Below are positions 6,023-9,691 of a stretch of DNA of 9,691 bases, piece by piece. The notes beneath the pieces were generated by a model that saw only the letters and a list, made by a program, of their open reading frames with translations, was not told the origin of the DNA and searched no databases. This DNA is from Euryarchaeota archaeon UBA102. GTDB lineage: Archaea; Thermoplasmatota; Poseidoniia; MGIII; CG-Epi1. The DNA is taken from NCBI GenBank assembly GCA_002509225.1, contig DAHL01000031.1, positions 1-9,691 on the forward strand. Direction: 5' to 3'. The position numbers and the translations under genes were made by a program. How positions within the stretch are numbered: position 1 is the stretch's first letter; every line of letters starts with the position of its first letter.

Positions 6023-7917
6023 CTATCGTAATTCCCATTTTTACATTCAAATTCACAGTTAACACCAGATGATGTACATATCTCTGGATTTATGTCTCCA
6101 TCATATTGCACTACATATACGCCAGTCGATATTTCAGAAATAAGCACGTATCCTCTAGGGTCATATTGTAATCCCCAGTCAAACGGTATCATTCCACCCG
6201 TCCAATCAGAGGCGCTTTCATAATCCAATTTTTCATATGGATTTTCCATCCAGTCCGGTCCATGTGGTAAATAATATGCTAGAGTATCTGTTCTTCCTAA
6301 TTGTTCAATTTCATAGAAACCATTGAAACAATCTCCAGTATCACCATTTTCACAATAAACCGTATCATCTCCATCACTCGCGTCAAAATCATAATAATCC
6401 ATATTCGCATCATCTTTCCATACTATTGTTGATGCTACAGTCTCTGCATCAGTAATCCATGCTCCTGCATGATAATGTGCAAAATAGATGTGCCCATTAC
6501 CGGTATCTCCATTGTGTGGTGAATACATGTATCCTCCTTCTATTATGTGATTACCAGGCAATCTCCATTTTGATACTAAAAACGGTTTAGTTGGATCAGT
6601 CGTATCGATTAAGAATATCCATCCAGTATGGTTTGCATTACTTCCATATTCAGGCGCTACTGCTGTATAATGTCTACCATTTACTAGTTCATCGAAAGGA
6701 ATTACATAGTGCACATTTCCATTCCCTTGTCCAGCGTCTAGCCAAGTATCAACACTCATACCTCCGTGCCCACCTCCTTCTGGACCATACCATCCACTAC
6801 CATCAGTCGAACAACCTAACCATCTACCTATCTCTGGTGGATTCCAGACTGGTGCCAGACCATTACTGGGGGTTCCTGCCGGTACTGAAGGTGGATTACT
6901 AACATCTACAATTCTCAATCCCGCATCCCAATAAGCCCCATAGAATAGAATCTGTCCAGTAATTGGATGCTCTCTCACTACATTATCATGATTGAATACT
7001 GAGCCACCACAAGTTGTAGATAAATCGGGCGTATATTCACCCCATAAAGTCAATACTCCACTTCCTGCTACAGGATCTATTTTATGAATTTCAGTTCCTT
7101 TTACTGCTTCATTTTCTCCTTCAACATACGGGTCAGCTAGGAATCCAAAGTAATCTCCATTGTCGTATTGGTAAACTTCTTGATTATGATATCCAGCAGG
7201 TGGATTTTGCCAACGTGCCGAAAATTCAGGTGCAGTTTTATCAGAGATATCAATCAAATCGATTGCATTCATTCCAGGATTAATATCAGATGGACCAGGG
7301 TCCAAAGGATTTCCATCATCATCTAAATTTGTCAATTCATGATTAATCAATGCCCATTGTTGATCTTTACTAACTTTCACATCTATTATTCTAGCTACAG
7401 AAGACCAGTAAGTCCCAACCATCTGTATATTTGATAAATCAGATATATCTAAAATATGCATTGAATTATATCCTGCAATATATGCATAACAACCGATGAT
7501 ACATTCAGGAAAATCACCTTCTATTGCTATCTCTCCCGTATCACCGGGGGTGGAATAAGGTCCTTCTGCATTTTTGAATTCAGGGGAACAAGGCCGTCCA
7601 ACTAGCGGATCGAGATCACCACTAGGGTCAGTTCTTTCTCCATCGCAATTTAAGTTATGATAATCAATTAAAGTCATATTTTCTGTCCACAACCAATGAG
7701 CTAAGAGTGCTTCATCACTTCCTCCATGACTATGGTTTGCATCCCCCTCTGGTCCAGCAGGATAAACAGGGTCTATCCAATCAGCTATAGTTCCGTTATT
7801 GTTATTATTTCCATTTTCACCATCATTTTGATACATTGTATAAGATACTGCTGAGAGGATAAACAATAACGCAGTTAACATTGCTACTTTCTGTCTACGT
7901 TCATCACTTTCTATCAT
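6019..7917 (-). CDS. LVIVD-repeat surface protein B (paralogue of A)
   Basis: A 632-residue protein with a membrane anchor (about 12-29), an Asn-rich spacer (31-43) with an N-x-T sequon, and a His-containing stretch GDANHSHGG (58-66), the same head as protein A. LVIVD-type repeats are at about 143-166 (YAYIAGYNSMHILDISD), 323-341 (LFYGAYWDAGLRIVDVSN), 432-448 (IFLIDTTDPTKP), 476-491 (IYFAHYHAGAWITDAE) and 590-607 (VLISEISTGVYVVQYDGD). SPHN (466-469), YHAG (482-485) and YYLPHG (548-553) align with the same points in A. The proteins are clearly homologous along their length but well diverged. Eleven Cys residues, four of them in the last hundred or so residues, suggest disulfides outside the cell. 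Residues 197-206 form another Asp-rich loop that could bind calcium. The C-terminus is polar, with no second anchor. The ATG at 7917 precedes the anchor directly. Function is unknown beyond a probable surface beta-propeller. Confidence 0.87.
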   Translation of the reverse strand: MIESDERRQKVAMLTALLFILSAVSYTMYQNDGENGNNNNNGTIADWIDPVYPAGPEGDANHSHGGSDEALLAHWLWTENMTLIDYHNLNCDGERTDPSGDLDPLVGRPCSPEFKNAEGPYSTPGDTGEIAIEGDFPECIIGCYAYIAGYNSMHILDISDLSNIQMVGTYWSSVARIIDVKVSKDQQWALINHELTNLDDDGNPLDPGPSDINPGMNAIDLIDISDKTAPEFSARWQNPPAGYHNQEVYQYDNGDYFGFLADPYVEGENEAVKGTEIHKIDPVAGSGVLTLWGEYTPDLSTTCGGSVFNHDNVVREHPITGQILFYGAYWDAGLRIVDVSNPPSVPAGTPSNGLAPVWNPPEIGRWLGCSTDGSGWYGPEGGGHGGMSVDTWLDAGQGNGNVHYVIPFDELVNGRHYTAVAPEYGSNANHTGWIFLIDTTDPTKPFLVSKWRLPGNHIIEGGYMYSPHNGDTGNGHIYFAHYHAGAWITDAETVASTIVWKDDANMDYYDFDASDGDDTVYCENGDTGDCFNGFYEIEQLGRTDTLAYYLPHGPDWMENPYEKLDYESASDWTGGMIPFDWGLQYDPRGYVLISEISTGVYVVQYDGDINPEICTSSGVNCEFECKNGNYDS

Positions 7918-7944
7918 GGTTGCTTCATCGCTATAATAGGGGGG

Positions 7945-7955
7945 TAAAAAATATC
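7945..7955 (-). promoter_or_regulatory. Possible TATA box for LVIVD protein B
   Basis: The minus strand reads GATATTTTTTAC here, centred about 33 nt before the ATG at 7917, which would give a leader of a few bases. It is the best-placed AT-rich element for this gene in the 83-bp divergent gap, but it departs from the TATA consensus. Confidence 0.3.
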
Positions 7956-7959
7956 TTGC

Positions 7960-7965
7960 TATAAG
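7960..7965 (+). promoter_or_regulatory. Possible TATA box for the thioesterase-lipA-bkd unit
   Basis: TATAAG centred near 7963 would place a plus-strand transcription start near 7989, about 12 nt before the thioesterase ATG at 8001. No Shine-Dalgarno site is visible in that short leader. An AT-rich alternative lies at 7974-7981 but is too close to the ATG. Confidence 0.3.
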
Positions 7966-8000
7966 CAGTTCAATTTTTATTCTAAATCAAATGACCATTT

Positions 8001-8393
8001 ATGAGTGAGGAACCACCTAAAGACACGGAACCGACAATTCGGCAATTAATGATGCCGAAAGATACCAATGCACTAGGTACTATTTTTGGAGGTGTAATTT
8101 TATCACAAATCGATCAAGCTGCCGCCATAGCAGCCCATCGATACCATCACGGTAGGGTGGTCACTGTAGCTATGGATGAAATAGAGTTCAAAAAACCGGT
8201 TTTTGTGGGTGATGTGGTTTCATATTATGTCAATATAACTAAAATCGGCTCCACTTCTGTAACTATGGATGTCCTAGTCTGGGCTCAAAGACAATTCGCA
8301 GAAGAGGGGGATTATATTCCTGTAACCGAAGCATCCGTTACAATGGTTGCAGTCGACGACAAATGTAAACCGATATCGCTTTCTGAATCTTAG
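8001..8393 (+). CDS. Acyl-CoA thioesterase, hotdog fold, YciA type
   Basis: A 130-residue single-hotdog enzyme that hydrolyses acyl-CoA to free acid and CoA in the cytosol. The signature is at the start: TIRQLMMPKDTNALGTIFGG (12-31), the N-x-x-G-x-x-FGG segment at the head of the central helix, followed by SQIDQAA (35-41), where D38 matches the catalytic Asp of YciA. VVTVAMDEIEFKKPVFVGD (53-71) forms the next strands and the VGD turn typical of this family. Length is right for a single domain, which would act as a multimer. Members range from broad-specificity YciA to long-chain enzymes; chain-length preference cannot be read here. It lies directly upstream of lipA and the branched-chain dehydrogenase gene on the same strand, so it may act on branched or short acyl-CoA or keep CoA free; this is inference. 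The ATG at 8001 gives the normal N-terminus. Confidence 0.93.
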   Translation: MSEEPPKDTEPTIRQLMMPKDTNALGTIFGGVILSQIDQAAAIAAHRYHHGRVVTVAMDEIEFKKPVFVGDVVSYYVNITKIGSTSVTMDVLVWAQRQFAEEGDYIPVTEASVTMVAVDDKCKPISLSES

Positions 8394-8439
8394 AATAGGT
8401 AACATAAGAGTTAAGAGGGGCAAATTCCTGCTACTATCT

Positions 8440-9357
8440 GTGTTAACCGGCGAAAGACAACGTTTACCTTCTTGGTTCAAAACTACATTACCAACAGGAA
8501 AAAAATTAGTCCGATATAACCAGACAACTTCTTCTATTCATGATAATGCTTTACACACTGTTTGTGAAGAAGCTAAATGTCCAAATGTTCATGATTGTTG
8601 GGGCAGGGGGACTGCAACTTTTATGGTTGCAGGACAACACTGTACTAGAGGATGTAGATTCTGTGCCGTTAGCACGCTCAAAAAGCCACCATTGCCCGAT
8701 TCAAACGAACCGGAAAACTTAGCTCTCGCTGTAGAAAATATGGGCCTTTCTCACGTTGTAATCACAGTTGTAAATCGAGACGATTTAGATGATAGCGGTG
8801 CTTCACATTATCGAGCCTGCATCGATGCTGTTCATCAGAGAACTCCGGATGTTCAGATTGAGCTTCTTTGTAGTGATTTAGCAGGTGATACTGATGCATT
8901 ATCTTCACTTTTGGATGGGGCTCCTTTACAGGTTTTCGCTCACAATATAGAATGTGTAGAAAGATTAACTCCAAACGTTCGCGATCCTCGCGCTTCCTTT
9001 GATCAGAGTCTCTTTATTTTAGAAACTGCTAAAAAAATAAGACCAGATGTAGTCACTAAAAGCAGTATCATGGTCGGATTAGGAGAGACTAATGAAGAAG
9101 TTACATCAGCAATGAAGAGCCTTAGAAATATCGATGTTGATTTACTAACATTAGGGCAATATCTATCTCCCGGTAAAGGACATCATCCAGTCGTCTCTTT
9201 CCCAACTCCCGAACAATTCGATATTTGGGCTAATGAGGCTAAAGATCTAGGTTTCTCAGGCGTTGCTTCAGGTCCATTAGTACGTTCCTCTTATAGAGCG
9301 GCTGAACTTTTGGACGGTGCTAACGGTTTTTCCAGTGAGGGTGTGTTTGAAATATGA
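8440..9357 (+). CDS. lipA: Lipoyl synthase (radical SAM, two 4Fe-4S clusters)
   Basis: Inserts two sulfurs into the octanoyl chain on lipoyl domains, making the lipoyl cofactor of 2-oxoacid dehydrogenases and GcvH. From the GTG start (305 residues) the auxiliary cluster motif is CEEAKCPNVHDC (C42, C47, C53; C-x4-C-x5-C). It is followed by GTATFMVAG and the radical SAM motif CTRGCRFC (C68, C72, C75; C-x3-C-x2-C). VRSSYRA near the C-terminus (RSSY 282-285) carries the Ser that ligates the auxiliary cluster. MVGLGE and LTLGQYLSPG are further LipA hallmarks. All catalytic residues are present. The frame stays open upstream to an ATG at 8347, but that extension overlaps the thioesterase and lies outside the conserved family start, so the GTG giving MLTGERQRLPSWFK is preferred. 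A purine run at 8414-8420 is too far (19 nt) to be its ideal ribosome site and would suit a CTG at 8428 better, so the exact start is open. Its end overlaps the next gene by 4 bp. Confidence 0.95.
   Translation: MLTGERQRLPSWFKTTLPTGKKLVRYNQTTSSIHDNALHTVCEEAKCPNVHDCWGRGTATFMVAGQHCTRGCRFCAVSTLKKPPLPDSNEPENLALAVENMGLSHVVITVVNRDDLDDSGASHYRACIDAVHQRTPDVQIELLCSDLAGDTDALSSLLDGAPLQVFAHNIECVERLTPNVRDPRASFDQSLFILETAKKIRPDVVTKSSIMVGLGETNEEVTSAMKSLRNIDVDLLTLGQYLSPGKGHHPVVSFPTPEQFDIWANEAKDLGFSGVASGPLVRSSYRAAELLDGANGFSSEGVFEI
9337..9343 (+). promoter_or_regulatory. Shine-Dalgarno site for the E1-alpha gene
   Basis: GAGGGTG lies 10 nt before the ATG at 9354, inside the end of lipA, and supports that start codon and coupled translation. 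Confidence 0.5.
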
Positions 9358-9691
9358 GTAAGAAAAGCAAAATAACAAAATCAAATCTACACGTACCGAA
9401 TGCTCCATTTAGACCTGGTGAAAAACCGGATTATAGTAATTTAGATATTCCAAAGGCGGGCGAAACTCCTCGTCCCGACCCAACAACTCCTTCTGGTGAA
9501 ATGGAAGATTTAGCATTCGGTTTAGTTCGAGTACTGGATGACAAAGGTAAAATTGTTGGCGATTGGGATCCCAAGTTAGATACAAAGACACTTCAGAAAG
9601 CTCTCGAGCATATGCTCCTTCTTCGCATTTATGATGACAGAATGTTAACACTGCAAAGACAGGGAAAACTCTCTTTCTACATGAAGTCATT
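9354..9691 (+). CDS. bkdA: Branched-chain 2-oxoacid dehydrogenase E1-alpha, C-terminus off the right edge
   Basis: The first 112 residues of a thiamine-diphosphate E1-alpha subunit, which decarboxylates branched-chain 2-oxoacids from Val, Leu and Ile and passes the acyl group to lipoyl-E2. The N-terminal stretch closely follows Pseudomonas-type BkdA1: LHVP (12-15), FRPG then DYSNL (19-30), LAFGLVRVLDDKG (53-65), GDWDPKL (69-75), and then the first helix of the catalytic domain, LLLRIYDDRMLTLQRQGKLSFYM (88-110). The long N-terminal arm before that helix favours the branched-chain enzyme over a pyruvate dehydrogenase E1-alpha. The thiamine-binding motif lies beyond the edge. The start ATG shares ATGA with the stop of lipA and has a ribosome site at 9337. 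E1-beta and E2 genes would be expected next. Assignment to the E1-alpha family is firm; substrate is well supported but not proven. Confidence 0.88.
   Translation, partial: MSKKSKITKSNLHVPNAPFRPGEKPDYSNLDIPKAGETPRPDPTTPSGEMEDLAFGLVRVLDDKGKIVGDWDPKLDTKTLQKALEHMLLLRIYDDRMLTLQRQGKLSFYMKS

Noticed and set aside
6591..6902. Plus-strand His/Tyr/Leu-rich open frame inside LVIVD protein B.
   Set aside because: Its His-rich composition arises from the complement of the B codons; there is no ribosome site or known motif.
2450..7917. Inverted LVIVD genes considered as a recent inverted duplication or invertible segment.
   Set aside because: The paralogues align only as proteins; even matching repeats differ at many bases, and no flanking inverted repeats or recombinase gene are present.
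8347..8439. Upstream extension of lipA to an ATG at 8347.
   Set aside because: It overlaps the thioesterase by 47 bp and adds residues beyond the usual LipA N-terminus; GTG 8440 gives the expected length.
8274..8974. Open frames at 8274-8480 (minus), 8540-8722 (plus) and 8762-8974 (minus).
   Set aside because: All lie within the thioesterase or lipA genes in other frames, whose catalytic motifs leave no doubt about the coding frame.
9409..9690. Minus-strand open frame at the right edge.
   Set aside because: The plus strand codes for E1-alpha with strong family similarity across the same bases.

Overview
The window is AT-rich and densely packed: eleven protein genes, two cut by the window edges, with no rRNA, tRNA, CRISPR array or insertion sequence seen. 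Several features suggest an archaeon. A TATA-like box sits about 26-30 nt from two divergent ATG codons, consistent with leaderless transcripts. Other starts follow strong purine-rich Shine-Dalgarno sites, often with TTG start codons. The gene mix (membrane-anchored LVIVD-repeat surface proteins, a cupredoxin-like anchored protein, an M20C dipeptidase, and bacterial-type LipA and branched-chain 2-oxoacid dehydrogenase) fits a planktonic marine euryarchaeon of the Marine Group II/III (Poseidoniales-like) kind. This assignment is inference; no phylogenetic marker is present.

Layout. Positions 1-2395 (minus strand) hold a probable unit of three genes: a cupredoxin-like surface protein, a membrane-anchored His/Cys-rich protein, and a PepD-type aminoacyl-histidine dipeptidase cut by the left edge. 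A 54-bp divergent gap with one near-palindromic TATA box separates this from a plus-strand unit (2450-5506): LVIVD-repeat surface protein A, an EamA/DMT transporter, and a small three-helix membrane protein overlapping the transporter stop by 4 bp. That unit meets, with no intergenic base, a minus-strand pair (5507-7917): LVIVD-repeat protein B, a diverged paralogue of A, followed by a flavodoxin-fold NADPH-dependent FMN reductase overlapping B's stop by 4 bp.

After an 83-bp divergent gap, a plus-strand metabolic unit runs to the right edge: a YciA-type acyl-CoA thioesterase, lipoyl synthase (lipA), and the start of the E1-alpha subunit of branched-chain 2-oxoacid dehydrogenase, with an ATGA overlap between the last two. 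This unit is coherent: LipA makes the lipoyl cofactor of the dehydrogenase E2 subunit, the complex makes branched acyl-CoAs, and the thioesterase can hydrolyse acyl-CoAs.

The left two thirds is mainly an envelope region. Four predicted extracellular, membrane-anchored proteins, several rich in His and Cys, lie beside two multi-pass membrane proteins and one cytosolic flavoprotein. No known system explains this set. I found no defence system or mobile element.
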